NCBI RefSeq assembly: GCF_026262505.1
Contig: NC_067206.1
Coordinates: 12,171,507 to 12,235,506, forward strand
From: Trichomonas vaginalis G3
Lineage: Eukaryota; Parabasalia; Trichomonadida; Trichomonadidae
Length of the DNA: 64,000 bases
Direction: 5' to 3'
Made by a program: the position numbers and the translations under genes. Every line of letters starts with the position of its first letter. Within the stretch, counting starts at the first letter, position 1. Shown in pieces: positions 28,491-42,705 of this stretch. A model generated the notes under the pieces. That model was not told the origin of the DNA and did no database searches. It worked only from the letters and a program-made list of their open reading frames with translations.

Positions 28491-31400
28491 TCCTCTCTTC
28501 ATCAAGATGCTTCCTCACTCCATCATGCATCGATCATGCAGCTTCCTCTCTTCTTCAAAGTACTTCCTCTCTTGATCAAGATGCTTCCTCTCTTCAACAA
28601 AGTGCTTCCTCTCTTCTTCAAAGTACTTCCTCACTACATCATGCAGCTTCCTCTCTTCTTCAAAGTACTTCCTCTCTTGATCAAGATGCTTCCTCTCTTC
28701 AACAAAGTGCTTCCTCTCTTCTTCAAAGTACTTCCTCTCTTGATCAAGGTGCTTCCTCTCTTCATCATGCAGCTTCCTCTCTTCTTCAAAGTGCTTCCTC
28801 TCTTCAACAAAGTGCTTCCTCTCTTCAACAAAGTGCTTCCTCTCTTCTTCAAAGTACTTCCTTCTTGATCAAGTGCTTCCTCTCTTCATCAAGATGCTTC
28901 CTCTCTTCTTCAAATACTTCCTCACTACATCATGCAGCTTCCTCTCTAAATCAAAGTACTTCCTCTCTTGATCAAGGTGCTCCTCTCTTCATATGCAGCT
29001 TCCTCTCTTCTTCAAAGTACTTCCTCTCTTGATCAAGATGCTTCCTCTCTAAATCAAAGTACTTCCTCTCTTGATCAAGTGCTTCCTCTCTTCATCATGC
29101 AGCTCCTCTCTTCTTCAAAGTACTTCCTCTCTTGATCAAGATGCTTCCACTCTTCAACAAAGTACTTCCTCACTACATCATGCAGCTTCCTCTCTAAATC
29201 AAAGTACTTCCTCTCTTGATCAAGGTGCTTCCTCTCTTCATCAAGATGCTTCCTCTCTTCTTCAAAGTACTTCCTCTCTTGATCAAGATGCTTCCTCTCT
29301 TCAACAAAGTGCTTCCTCTCTTCTTCAAAGTACTTCCTCTCTTATACAAGGTGCTTCCTCTCTTTCATCATGTCAGCTTCCTCTCTTCTTCAAAGTACTT
29401 CCTCTCTTCACAAAGTGCTTCCTCTCTTCAACAAAGTGCTTCTCTCTTCTTCAAAGACTTCCTCTCTTGATCAAGTGCTCCTCTCTTCATATGCAGCTTC
29501 CTCTCTTTCTTCAAAGTGCTTCCTCTCTTCCTAAAGTACTTCCTCACTACATCATGCAGCTTCCTCTCTAAATCAAAGTACTTCCTCTCTTGATCAAGTG
29601 CTTTCTCTCTTCATCAAGATGCTTCCTTCTTCTTCAAATACTCTCTTCTTGATCAAGATGCTTCCTCTCTTCAACAAAGTGCTTCCTCTCTTCTTCAAAG
29701 TACTTCCTCTCTTGATCAAGGTGCTTCCTCTCTTCATCATGCAGCTCCTCTCTTCTTCAAAGTACTTCCTCTCTTCAACAAAGTGCTTCCTCTCTTCAAC
29801 AAAGTGCTTCCTCTCTCTTCAAAGTACTTCCTCTCTTGATCAAGGTGCTTCCTCTCTTCATCAAGATGCTTCCTCTCTTCTTCAAAGTACTTCCTCACTA
29901 CATCATGCAGCTTCCTCTCTAAATCAAAGTACTTCCTCTCTTGATCAAGGTGCTTCCTCTCTTCATCATGCAGCTTCCTCTCTTCTTCAAAGTACTTCCT
30001 CTCTTGATCAAGATGCTTCCTCTTAAATCAAATACTTCCTCTCTTGATCAAGTGCTTCCTCTCTTCATCATGCAGCTTCCTCTCTTCTTCAAAGTACTTC
30101 CTCTCTTGATCAAGATGCTTCCACTCTTCAACAAAGTACTTCCTCACTACATCATGCAGCTTCCTCTCTAAATCAAAGTACTTCCTCTCTTGATCAAGTG
30201 CTTCCTCCTTCATCAAGATGCTTCCTCTCTCTTCAAAGTACTTCCTCTCTTGATCAAGATGCTTCCTCTCTCAACAAAGGCTTCCTCTCTTCTTCAAGTA
30301 CTTCTCTCTTGATCAAGGTGCTTCCTCTCTTCATCATGCAGCTTCCTCTCTTCTTCAAAGTACTTCCTCTCTTCAACAAAGTGCTTCCTCTCTTCAACAA
30401 AGTGCTTCCTCTCTTCTTCAAAGTACTTCCTCTCTTGATCAAGGTGCTTCCTCTCTTCATCAAGATGCTTCCTCTCTTCTTCAAAGTACTTCCTCACTAC
30501 ATCATGCAGCTTCCTCTCTAAATCAAAGTACTTCCTCTCTTGATCAAGGTGCTTCCTCTCTTCATCATGCAGCTTCCTCTCTTCTTCAAAGTACTTCCTC
30601 TCTTGATCAAGATGCTTCCTCTCTAAATCAAAGTACTTCCTCTCTTGATCAAGGTGCTTCCTCTCTTCATCATGCAGCTTCCTCTCTTCTTCAAAGTACT
30701 TCCTCTCTTGATCAAGATGCTTCCACTCTTCAACAAAGTACTTCCTCACTACATCATGCAGCTTCCTCTCTAAATCAAAGTACTTCCTCTCTATTCAAAG
30801 TGCTTCCTCTCTTCATCAAATGCTTCCCTCTTCTTCAAAGTACTTCCTCTCTTGATCAAGATGCTTCCTCTCTTCAACAAAGTGCTTCCTCTCTTCTTCA
30901 AAGTACTTCCTCTCTTGATCAAGGTGCTTCCTCTCTTCATCATGCAGCTTCCTCTCTTCTTCAAGGTGCTTCCTCTCTTCAACAAAGTGCTTCCTCTCTT
31001 CAACAAAGTGCTTCCTCTCTTCTTCAAAGTACTTCCTCTCTTGATCAAGGTGCTTCCTCTCTTCATCATGCAGCTTCCTCTCTTCTTCAAAGTGCTTCCT
31101 CTCTTCAACAAAGTGCTTCCTCTCTTCATCATGCACCTTCCTCTCTTCTTCAAAGTACTTCCTCTCTTGATCAAGATGCTTCCTCTCTTCAACAAAGTGC
31201 TTCCTCTCTTCTTCAAAGTACTTCCTCTCTTGATCAAGGTGCTTCCTCTCTTCTTCAAAGTGCTTCCTCTCTTCAACAAAGTGCTTCCTCTCTTCATCAT
31301 GCAGCTCCTCTCTTCTTCAAAGTGCTTCCTCTCTTCTTCAAAGTACTTCCTCTTTGATCAAGATGCTTCCTCTCTTCAACAAAGTGCTTCCTCTCTTCAA

Positions 31401-34400
31401 CAAAGTGCTTCCTCTCTTCTTCAAAGTACTTCTCTCTTGATCAAGGGTTTCCTCTCTTCATCAAGATGCTTCCTCTCTTTCTTCAAAGTACTTCCTCTCT
31501 TGATCAAATGCTTCCTCTCTAAATCAAGATGCTTCCTCTCTTGATCAAGGTGCTTCCTCTCTTCATCATGCAGCTTCCTCTCTTCTTCAAAGTACTTCCT
31601 CTCTTGATCAAGATGCTTCCTCTCTAAATCAAGATGCTTCCTCTCTTCTTCAAAGTACTTCCTCTCTTGATCAAGGTGCTTCCTCTCTTCTTCAAAGTGC
31701 TTCCTCTCTTCAACAAAGTGCTTCCTCTCTTCATCATGCAGCTTCCTCTCTTCTTCAAAGTACTTCCTCTCTTGATCAAGATGCTTCCTCTCTAAATCAA
31801 AGTACTTCCTCTCTTGATCAAGGTGCTTCCTCTCTTCATCATGCAGCTTCCTCTCTTCTTCAAAGTACTTCCTCTCTTGATCAAGATGCTTCCTCTCTTC
31901 AACAAAGTACTTCCTCACTACATCTGCAGCTTCCTCTCTAAATCAAAGTACTTCCTCTCTTGATCAAGGTGTCCTCTCTTCATCAAGATGCTTCCTCTCT
32001 TCTTCAAAGTACTTCCTCTCTTGATCAAGATGCTTCCTCTCTTCAACAAAGTGCTTCCTCTCTTTCAAAGTACTTCCTCTCTTGATCAAGGTGCTTCCTC
32101 TCTCATCATGCAGCTTCCTCTCTTCTTCAAAGTGCTTCCTCTCTTCAACAAAGTGCCTCTCTCTCATCATGCACCTTCCTCTCTTCTTCAAAGTACTTCC
32201 TCTCTTGATCAAGATGCTTCCCTCTTCAAAAAGTGCTTCCTCTCTTCTTCAAAGTACTTCCTCTCTTCATCATGCAGCTTCCTCTCTTCTTCAAAGTGCT
32301 TCCTCTCTTCAACAAAGTGCTTCCTCTCTTCAACAAAGTGCTTCCTCTCTTCTTCAAAGTGCTTCCTCTCTTCTTCAAAGTACTTCCTCTCTTGATCAAG
32401 ATGCTTCCTCTCTTCAACAAAGTGCTTCCTCTCTTCAACAAAGTGCTTCCTCTCTTCTTCAAAGTACTTCCTCTCTTGATCAAGGTGCTTCCTCTCTTCA
32501 TCAAGATGCTTCCTCTCTTCTTCAAAGTACTTCCTCTCTTGATCAAGATGCTTCCTCTCTAAATCAAGATGCTTCCTCTCTTGATCAAGGTGCTTCCTCT
32601 CTTCTTCAAAGTACTTCCTCACTACATCATGCAGCTTCCTCTCTAAATCAAAGTACTTCCTCTCTTGATCAAGGTGCTTCCTCTCTTCATCATGCAGCTT
32701 CCTCTCTTCTTCAAAGTACTTCCTCTCTTGATCAAGATGCTTCCTCTCTAAATCAAGATGCTTCCTCTCTTCTTCAAAGTACTTCCTCTCTTGATCAAGG
32801 TGCTTCCTCTCTTCATCAAGATGCTTCCTCTCTTCTTCAAAGTGCTTCCTCTCTTCTTCAAAGTACTTCCTCACTACATCATGCAGCTTCCTCTCTAAAT
32901 CAAGATGCTTCCTCTCTTCTTCAAAGTACTTCCTCTCTTGATCAAGATGCTTCCTCTCTTCATCATGCAGCTTCCTCTCTTCTTCAAAGTGCTTCCTCTC
33001 TTCTTCAAAGTACTTCCTCACTACATCATGCAGCTTCCTCTCTAAATCAAAGTACTTCCTCTCTTGATCAAGGTGCTTCCTCTCTTCATCATGCAGCTTC
33101 CTCTCTTCTTCAAAGTACTTCCTCTCTTGATCAAGATGCTTCCTCTCTAAATCAAGATGCTTCCTCTCTTCTTCAAAGTACTTCCTCTCTTGATCAAGGT
33201 GCTTCCTCTCTCTTCAATGCTTCCCTCTTCAACAAAGTGCTTCCTCTCTTCATCATGCAGCTTCCTCTCTTCTTCAAATACTTCCTCTCTTATCAAGATG
33301 CTTCCTCTCTAAATCAAAGTACTTCCTCTCTTGATCAAGGTGCTTCCTCTCTTCATCATGCAGCTTCCTCTCTTCTTCAAAGTACTTCCTCTCTTGATCA
33401 AGATGCTTCCTCTCTTCAACAAAGTACTTCCTCACTACATCATGCAGCTTCCTCTCTAAATCAAAGTACTTCCTCTCTTGATCAAGGTGCTTCCTCTCTT
33501 CATCAAGATGCTTCCTCTCTTCTTCAAAGTACTTCCTCTCTTGATCAAGATGCTTCCCTCTCTCAACAAAGTGCTTCCTCTCTTCTTCAAAATACTTCCT
33601 CTTCTGATCAAGGTCTTCCTCTCTTCATCATGCAGCTTCCTCTCTTCTTCAAAGTGCTTCCTCTCTTCAACAAAGTTTCCTCTCTTCAACAAAGTGCTTC
33701 CTCTCTTCTTCAAATACTTCCTCTCTTGATCAAGTGCTTTCCTCTCTCATCATGCAGCTTCCTCTCTTCTTCAAAGTGCTTCCTCTCTTCAACAAAGTGC
33801 TTCCTCTCTTCATCATGCACCTTCCTCTCTTCTTCAAAGTACTTCCTCTCTTGATCAAGATGCTTCCTCTCTTCAACAAAGTGCTTCCTCTCTTCTTCAA
33901 AGTACTTCCTCTCTTCATCATGCAGCTTCCTCTCTTCTTCAAAGTGCTTCCTCTCTTCAACAAAGTGCTTCCTCTCTTCAACAAAGTGCTTCCTCTCTTC
34001 TTCAAAGTGCTTCCTCTCTTCTTCAAAGTACTTCCTCTCTTGATCAAGATGCTTCCTCTCTTCAACAAAGTGCTTCCTCTCTTCAACAAAGTGCTTCCTC
34101 TCTTCTTCAAAGTACTTCCTCTCTTGATCAAGGTGCTTCCCTCTTTCATCAAGATGCTTCCTCTCTTCTTCAAAGTACTTCCTCTCTTGATCAAGATGCT
34201 TCCTCTCTAAATCAAGATGCTTCCTCTCTTGATCAAGGTGCTTCCTCTCTTCTTCAAAGTACTTCCTCACTACATCATGCAGCTTCCTCTCTAAATCAAA
34301 GTACTTCTCTCTTGATCAAAGTGCTTCCTCTCTTCATCATGCAGCTTCCTCTCTTCTTCAAAGTACTTCCTCTCTTGATCAAGATGCTTCCTCTCTAAAT

Positions 34401-36137
34401 CAAGATGCTTCCTCTCTTCTTCAAAGTACTTCCTCTCTTGATCAAGTGCTTCCTCTCTTCATCAAGATGTTCCTCTCTTCTTCAAAGTGCTTCCTCTCTT
34501 CTTCAAAGTACTTCCTCACTACATCATGCAGCTTCCTCTCTAAATCAAGATGCTTCCTCTCTTCTTCAAAGTACTTCCTCTCTTGATCAAGATGCTCCTC
34601 TCTTCATCATGCAGCTTCCTCTCTTCTTCAAAGTGCTTCCTCTCTTCTTCAAATACTTCCTCACTACATCATGCAGCTTCCTCTCTAAATCAAAGTACTT
34701 CCTCTCTTGATCAAGATGCTTCCTCTCTAAATCAAGATGCTTCCTCTCTTCTTCAAAGTACTTCCTCTCTTGATCAAGGTGCTTTCCTCTTCAACAAAAG
34801 TGCTTCCTCTCTTCAACAAAGTGCTTCCTCTCTTCTTCAAAGTACTTCCTCTCTTGATCAAGGTGCTTCCTCTCTTCATCAAATGCTTCCTCTCTTCTTC
34901 AAAGTACTTCCTCTCTTGATCAAGATGCTTCCTCTCTTCATCATGCAGCTTCCTCTCTTCTCAAAGGGCTTCCTCTCTTCTTCAAAGACTTCCTCACTAC
35001 ATCATGCAGCTTCCTCTCTAAATCAAAGTACTTCCTCTCTTGATCAAGGTGCTTCCTCTCTTATCATGCAGCTTCCTCTCTTCTTCAAAGTACTTCCTCT
35101 CTTGATCAAGATGCTTCCTCTCTAAATCAAGATGCTTCCTCTCTTCTTCAAAGTACTTCCTCTCTTGATCAAGCTCTTCCTCTCTTCTTCAAAGTGCTTC
35201 TCTCTTCAACAAGTGCTTCCTCTCTTGATCAAGATGCTTCCTCTCTTCAACAAAGTGCTTCCTCTCTTCTTCAAAGTACTTCCTCTCTTGATCAAGGTGC
35301 TTCCTCTCTTCATCATGCAGCTTCCTCTCTTCTTCAAAGTGCTTCCTCTCTCAACAAAGTCTTCCTCTCTTCATCATGCAGCTTCCTCTCTTCTTCAAAG
35401 TATTCCTCTCTTGATCAAGATGCTTCCCTCTCTTCAACAAAGCTTCTCTCTTCTTCAAAGTACTTCCTCTCCTGATCAAGGTGCTTTCCTCTCTTCTTCA
35501 AAGTGCTTCTCTCTTCAACAAAGTGCTCCTCTCTCATCATTGCAGCTTCCTCTCTTCTTCAAAGTACTTCCTCTCGTATCAAGGTGCTTTCTCTTTCATC
35601 AAGAATGCTTCCTCTCTTCTTCAAAGTACTTCCTCACTACATCAAGCAGCTTCCTCTCTAATCAAAGTACTTCNNNNNNNNNNNNNNNNNNNNNNNNNAC
35701 TTCCTCTCTGATCAAGGTGCTTCCTCTTCTTCATCATGCAGCTTCCTCTCTTCTTCAAAGTACTTCCTCTCTTCTTCAAAGTACTTCCTCTCTTGATCAA
35801 GATGCTTCCTCTCTTCATCATGCAGCTTCGTCTCTTCTTCAAAGTGCTTCCTCTCTTCTTCAAAGTGCTTCCTCTCTTCAACAAAGTGCTTCCTCTCTCA
35901 TCATGCAGCTTCCTCACTACATCAGCAGCTTCCTCTCTTCAACAAAGTGCTTCCTCTCTTCATCATGCAGCTTCCTCACTACATCATGCAGCTTCCTCTC
36001 TTCAACAAAGTGCTTCCTCTCTCTTCAAAGTACTTCCTCTCTTGATAAGGTGCTTCCTCTCTTCATCAAGATGCTTCCTCACTCCATTATGCAGCTGCTT
36101 CTTTTCTTCATCAATTCCTCTTCACCCTGGAGCTCCT
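28474..36137 (-). repeat. 21-bp satellite encoding E/R/K-rich heptads
   Basis: About 7.6 kb, some 360 units of 21 bp. Main variants begin CTTCCTCTCTT and end in CTTCAAAGTA, GATCAAGGTG, CATCATGCAG, AACAAAGTG or CATCAAGATG; others carry CTCTAAATCAAAG or CTCACTACATCATG. On the minus strand they read as heptads such as YFEEERK, HLDQERK, LHDEERK, HFVEERK, YFDLERK and LHDVVRK, predicting a long charged helix (coiled coil or single ER/K helix). The minus frame ends RKRKNR with a stop at 28474. At its 5' side it lies in the transposase frame after one TGA and one frameshift. A 25-N gap and many 1-bp indels interrupt it, so the true length is unknown. Because 21 is divisible by three, several frames are open on both strands. 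Confidence 0.85.
35674..35698. other. Assembly gap (25 Ns)
   Basis: Twenty-five N bases inside the satellite. The size is probably nominal, so satellite length and the link between its two sides are not proven. Confidence 0.99.
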
Positions 36138-36147
36138 CAGCTTTATA

Positions 36148-38121
36148 TCATTTTAATTGGATTTTTTGAAATCCACCTGCAGTAGGATAAAGGAGATGTA
36201 ACTCACGACTAAGAACCTGGCCATATGCTCCATTCCAGGCCAAAACAGATTGCATAGCCACAAACAGATTGAAATACCAATCCTGTCTGCATGGGGCGTC
36301 CATATTCCATTTGGAAGACTTGCATCATCACATTTGGATCTGTAAGGACTTTGTCGTTGACAAAATTGGGCCTTGCAGGAGAACTCCATTTGCTACAATG
36401 TATCTGGAAGCAAGAGGTTTGTTCATATCCAATGATAGATTCCTGTTGCTTTAAAAGCATTTTCGATGTTTGTAGCTGTGCAAGAACACATACATCATCA
36501 AGGAAGCTGCGAACTATGATATAGCGCAGTTCTCTGGCGTTCCATACATAATTGATCACCATATGCCCTTGCTGATCGTACCGGATAGTCGCCATATCAA
36601 ACAACTTCTTGAATTGGGCCTTCAAGGGAGAAAAAATCCCAACATCAAGAGGTTGTAAGATATGAGATGTATGGCCTGGGAGAACAAGAAGCTTGATATT
36701 GAAGGCGCTCAAGAGGCGAACGGCCAAGAAAGAGAGCCTTGATGGATGACCATCTACAATTAGGAGAAAAGGTACCTGGGCATCAAACACATTCATTTGA
36801 GACCTTTTCTCCTTTACTTTGCAGATGAACATATACAGTATACCATAAAAAGGTATTTGTTCATCCATCCACTCTCGGAGCGAACAAAAAGGCGTCCAGA
36901 TCTTCCAATTCCGCATCAAGGTCTTCTTTTGTGGAAGTATCACCATTGGCTTCATAGTTGTACCATCTGCAAAGATGGTACAGACCCCTGTAAGATGTGA
37001 AGCTGAGACTTTTCAGCGCGAACTGAGCAATCCGGCCAGCAGTAAGAACTTTATAGCGACGTTTGGAATAGAGCATTGTCTCGTCCATATTCGCAATAAA
37101 CTTCTTCCTGCGGGCAAAGTATCTATGCTTGGAGAGGAAAAATTGCGAATATGGTTTGCGTCACAGGTAGAGCGTCGGAGCATATCAATAGTTTGGAGCT
37201 CACAATCGAGTAGTGACAAAAGTGCATACTCTTAAACAACCGTCGGATTTCCGGTGAAATCGTGACACACTTTCGTCTTTCGTAGGCAGTGGTGTTGTTA
37301 CAAAAGGTAACTTCGAATGTAGCGTGAAATCTGCAAAAAAATTCTGAAATTTGAATGGAGAACACAAAAATTGAATAGTTTACGTCAATAAAAAAGAGAA
37401 AAAATTAAGCCAATGTATCTCGAACCTAGGACGTAGAGCAGCAATCACACTGTTTATCACATTACACTACATGCATCTCTCACCTCAGTGAATGAGATCA
37501 ACTATATGATAACTTTTTCCCCATTATATTCTTGTTGAAAAGTGACAAATAGCAACTTTGACCCTCTTCTATGCTTGGAGAGGAAAAATTGGCGAATATG
37601 GTTTGCGTCACAGGTAGAGCGTCGGAGCATATCAATAGTTTGGGAGCTCACAATCCGAATTGACAATCTTGTGGCGATATGATTAAGCCAGCCACGGAAT
37701 GGCGATGGCAGTAATCATCGAGCTTCGCTAGAAGATGCGGCATCTTGCAACGATTAGTACCCGCGCCGCAAATTTAATCTCCTATTTTGTAATTCCGTAC
37801 AGACAGCAATGGCCATTGATGTTGTAACAGTTCAAGTCGTCTGCCATCTCTTGAACAAGTTTTTGAACTGCATTTCATCTGGTAGTGACAAAAGGGTCAT
37901 ACCACCCCCTGACTGACCTTTTGTCCATGAACGACAAGTAGCAGTGCGCATGATTGCGCGTGCTACTGTCTCTTTGAAATTGAGTAAACATTCCGTATTT
38001 GTTGATAAGACTCGCCATTTACTCTTCGATAGAGTAAATCGAGTTGCATCTGGGTCAATAGCCCAAGATTTTTATAGTTTTCTAATTCTGCAAACTCGGG
38101 AATTCGTGTTCTTGGTTGCAT
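36148..38121 (-). pseudogene. DDE (pogo/Tigger-like) transposase, copy 1
   Basis: Degraded duplicate of 47621-49616. It retains VDGHPSRLSFLAVRL and LPGHTSHILQPLDVG of the DDE_1 domain on the minus strand, plus the internal direct repeat and insertion. It has more frameshifts than copy 2, all small indels. Confidence 0.85.
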
Positions 38122-38407
38122 TTTTTTTTAAACGGGAACTTCACAAATTTGGTTCATGGCCATAAAAACTCATTCAATTTTTCTGAGATTTTTTTTCATC
38201 ACTCACTCAAAACGCAGAGGACCATTCTTCTCAAAATTGAATTATTTTCTCAATATTGAGTGAGTAAAATGCACGTTGTGTAAATTGATTCAAAATTTTT
38301 TATTGGTACACGACCTTTGAAATTGGTCTCGGGCTATTCAACCTACGGTACAAAATCGTAGGGGTCTCAATTTTCAATTTGTATTGAACTCATTACAAAA
38401 AAAAAAT

Positions 38408-40081
38408 ATGTTCTTGTTGATATACAGTTCTGCTTCCACATATGATTATCCACTCCGTGTACATTATGATACCTCATACTTAAATTACAAAAAATGTCTA
38501 TGCAATTCTACTTCAGAAACCACTTGTTTCTCTACAACTTGCACATCTAACGATATTCCAAATACTGATTCAATAGAAAAGGTTAAAAAAACATTAGATG
38601 CTGTTAGCAAACACATATCCAACTTCCTTATGCTAAATATCCAAGATTCAAAGTTATTCCAATCAAACTCGGATCATCCAGAATTTTCAGACTATCCTCC
38701 ACCTCCATCTAAAGTCGAATGCGCTGATGTTTACATCCAAGTCGTTTTGAGATCCCTAGAATCAACAGGACAAACAGCTTATTCTAAAATCTTCGATGTA
38801 ATGGATGGAACTCCATCTCATGGAATGTTAATATTGTCTGCAAGCTATGTAAACAGTGTACCAGCATCCGATGTCAATTCTACGGACAGAAGACTGTTTA
38901 ATACAATTATTCACGAAACTTTCCATTTTTAGGATTACACAAGGGATACCTTCCAGATTGGATTAATCCAGCCACCAACGAAACATACGGTAAAGTCTCA
39001 AAGATGACAGAACTATCACAAATTCCAGAATATGGAGCTAAACAATTCACTTTATTGACTACTCCCAAGGCTCTGGAAGTCATTAAAAGCGCTTCAATCC
39101 TCCGGAAGACGAACAGCTACTGGAATTGAGCTAGAAGATGGCGGAGAATCGTCAAAGATTTAGTCATACAGAAGCACGTGTTTTTATGGCGATATAATGA
39201 TGGATATAGCAATTTCAACTTAGCTATATCAGAAATTACCCTCGCTATGCTTGAAGATACCGGATTTTACAAAGTCGACTACAATTACTCAGAACCTCTT
39301 GCCTGGGGTGATCACAAGTTCTTCAATGGAGTAATTACAGACGAATTCCTGTTTGACGAACCTTCAAGATTCCCTCAAAACTACCTTTGTAATGATAATG
39401 ATGCAATAACTCAGGCCACAGTAGGAAATGACTACAGAATCTGTTCATTTGACTATTCGACTTGCCAGATTAATATCCAGAGGTCAAATGATTGTACAAG
39501 TTCAGATCAGAAGTTGATGAAAAATATTACTGCGACAGTCGCGAATTTTTCAATCCAAAAAAACAACACATACACAGGTACTGATAGAATTGTTGATTGG
39601 ATCCCTGCAAAAGAGACTCTATCCCTTTGCCAACCAAATCAAAGATGTGCAATGATCGGAACACCACAATCAAACACAGGAAAGTGCGTAAACCTTGTTT
39701 CTCATGACAGCACATCATATAAGATAGAAGATAATGACCAAACAGCAACTTGTACAAAAGAAGGTGAATTTGTACAGTTAGGTGACCAACAAGTAAAATC
39801 GCAACACATATTCGCTTATCCAAATGTAGAGAACTACTACAAGACCACAAAATCTCAAATGGACGGAGGATTTATTCATAGAGAGCCTCCACAAACTCCA
39901 CAAATTGAACCAACGCCTGACAATAGTAATAAGAAGCTTCTCATGAAGATTCTCATACCTATTGGCGTTATCTTTTACTTATTGTCATTGCTTTTTGATT
40001 ATCGTCTGTGTCATTCAGAAGAAGAAGGCAAGTCCAGAGGTGTCAGATGCAAACAATAAAGAAGATCCAATTTTGGTATAA
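38408..40081 (+). pseudogene. GP63-like metalloprotease, copy 1 (frameshifted)
   Basis: Same gene as 49905-51590. A missing base right after HETFH (becoming HETFHF then stop) and others at about 38625, 39095, 39155, 39470 and 39990 break it. The protein segments between breaks are otherwise the same. Whether this is a real pseudogene or sequence error is unresolved. Confidence 0.85.
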
Positions 40082-40272
40082 CAATAAAAATTTAATGTTA
40101 TTTTATTTAATTTTTTTTTTTCATCTTCATTTTGCATTAAAAATTTCAAATTACAAGAAAACATCTTGGAAGACAGATGATTTTATTATTTTTAAAACTA
40201 AATTTATAATTTTTTTATTTTTTTGTCACAAAAACAATAATATTGATAATTGACCTAACCTATAAAACAGTT

Positions 40273-41904
40273 TTATAATTCTGGATTGAAATCAGCTGTA
40301 TACTTTTCCTGTTCCTCATATAATTCTTTAAGTTGCTTAATTGTGTCTTCAAGAGTAGGAATATCATCACTTTCGTCAGCAATCTTTGTGACTTTCTCTG
40401 ATATCTTATTCGCTGATTCGATTGCGTCACCTTTTGCGTTAGAAACTAATTCACAGCCAAAACTCTGATTTTTGCCTTCATTTCCATAACTTTCTGGTCC
40501 TACTTTCAAACGAGATTATAGAATTTACGAAATCCTTTGAAGATTCGAATTCTTCAGTAGGAACCGAAGTAGAAAAGTTGATTGGCTTGCATTCCAAGGT
40601 CGCAGACAGGCACCAATCAACAGAAACAAGCTGTGGAAGAGGGGATCAAGCTCTAAAAAGCCATTTATGCTATCACCTTTGAGATGATCGAATTTACTTA
40701 TGTTGTCTATAGTGGAATTCGGCGATCTTTGGTCTGTTCCTATTGGAATCTCAGATTTATCAGCTTCAAATACGATATCATTGCAAATTGTGTCATCTAA
40801 TTTCATCATTTTGACGCATTTGCCTCCTTTATCGCAATAATGCTGGACACGGACTTGCAGCGAACATCCATGGTGTAAATTGGGCATCTAATGATCAGAA
40901 CTGGCCATTCCATGTTAGTTGCCATGATTTGAGCCATTAAAGCACCTCCTAGAGCGTTTGTATCAACATAAGCAAGTTCTCTACTTATTCCATTTGTTTG
41001 CGGTTTTAACTGCTTCTTCAACTAAAGATAATTTCGAAGCTCCGCCAATTAACTGGACTAAATCAACTTTTCGCCATTTAGAGCTATATTGATGATTCTC
41101 TGGAGTTCATCAAGTTCGTTTGATATTGTTTCTGCTTCAACTCTTCCGTTTTGGACTAATTTCATTGCTTTTCTGAAAGAAATCGATTTTTCTTTGGCAA
41201 AGCTCGTGCAAACGCGAAGCTTCCTGTTTCTTCCGACCAATCATAAGATGTAAGGTTTGCAATATATCCTGTCTCGTTCAAATAAAAATCTACACGAAAT
41301 GCAGAAGCATGAGAGGCTCCAACGTCAATAAACAAGACGGAATGGTCTTTTCCGGAAAATCTATCGAGATTCTTATGTGCATATGCGTATGAGATGCGTG
41401 GAAGTCATCAAAAAGTCCTAAGAAAGGAATATTAGCAATATAGATGGCTCTCATGATATCTTTGCGCTGATTATATGTATAGTAGGCTGAATTGTAAATG
41501 AAACTCCTTCATAGCCAATGAATTCTTTCGAAGAAAGAAGACTTGGATTAATAATGAAAAAGCTCTGATGATTGGCAATCTTTGTATCTCGATGCCATCT
41601 GTGTTGTTTCGACCTAACAAATAACCTAAATATGGTGATCCTGTTGATTGATTGTATTTCAGATTTTGAATTGAAGGATTTCCTATTTAACTTGAAGATT
41701 TGAGATATTGTCTGCTTTTAAGTGACCATCAGGGACATCTTTTGTCTTGAAACTCACAGAATTAGGAGTCATTGTTGAGCCTTGACGATTTGAAAAACCA
41801 TTGAAGGGTTCCTGATGCCCAAATCTTTGCTCCACGAACAAATTGTGATCCAATATCGAAGTTTATATAGTGTGCTAATGATGAAGATAGTAAATAAATA
41901 ACAT
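40273..41904 (-). pseudogene. Grp170/Lhs1-like Hsp70, copy 1 (frameshifted)
   Basis: Duplicate of 51788-53434 broken by about ten or more indels, including two in the central nucleotide-binding domain. Start and stop codons are conserved at matching positions. It is convergent with the GP63-like copy, as in copy 2. Confidence 0.85.
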
Positions 41905-42078
41905 TTCAAATCTGATTTTTTTGTCGACAAAAATTACGGCAAATCTCACACCCGTAAATAAAAATTGATACAGGTGTAAAACCACCAAAATTAGAAGATA
42001 TAAAATATAGTGATATGAAAGAGAAATGATTGTAATATCGTAAAAAAATTGAATGAAGTTTATTTTTCATAATTTTAA

Positions 42079-42307
42079 ATGAGCTCGAAAGAGAAAAGCA
42101 AGCATCTTCATCACGATCGCAGTGACAAAGAACGTAAGGAAAATGATCATAAGGATAAGGACTCCAAGAAAGAAAAGAAATCGAAGAAGGTGATGATGAT
42201 TCTAAAGCAGCTCAAGAACCAATGCCACAGGGGGACAACTTCCAGTGAATAAAAATGATGATCCTTCTCGCGATGACTTCGAAGTTGAAATCAAATTCAA
42301 GGAATAA
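42079..42307 (+). pseudogene. Lys/Asp-rich small protein, copy 1
   Basis: Duplicate of 53606-53836 with lost bases that shift the frame after KKEKKSK. The ends are conserved. Confidence 0.75.
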
Positions 42308-42705
42308 AAAATGATGACAACCTTCCTCATGTATATATCAAAACTGCAAGCTTTAAATCTTCATTATTAGTAAAACAAACAGTCACACAAATTTACCAAG
42401 TAAAAAAATCAAATTGTATACATATTTTTAATTTTTTGGATTCCGATAGATAATTCAACTATAGTTGCATAGATTAGGCACAAAGAAAAATTTCAGGTAT
42501 ATAAATTTATTCTTAACCACATTTGAAAATTAATTGGGAAATTTATTGCTACTCTGATGATTATTCTAATTAATTTGTAATCGAGTCTATACATTGTTTC
42601 ATTATATCCAAGTGTTATTATGATACAATGTATATTTTTCGTTGATTTCACGATTTTTTCTTTTTAATTAGGGGGAGAAAAATTTAATCCCCCTTCATAA
42701 TATAA

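Noticed and set aside
32082..33854. 590-aa plus-strand ORF rich in SSLLQSTSSLDQ
   Set aside because: A 21-bp unit without stops leaves several frames open on both strands. The minus frame has charged heptads, connects to the transposase frame and ends in a natural stop, so the plus frames are taken as shadows.
28490..36090. CRISPR-like array
   Set aside because: Units are contiguous 21-bp variants with no unique spacers, in a eukaryotic genome.
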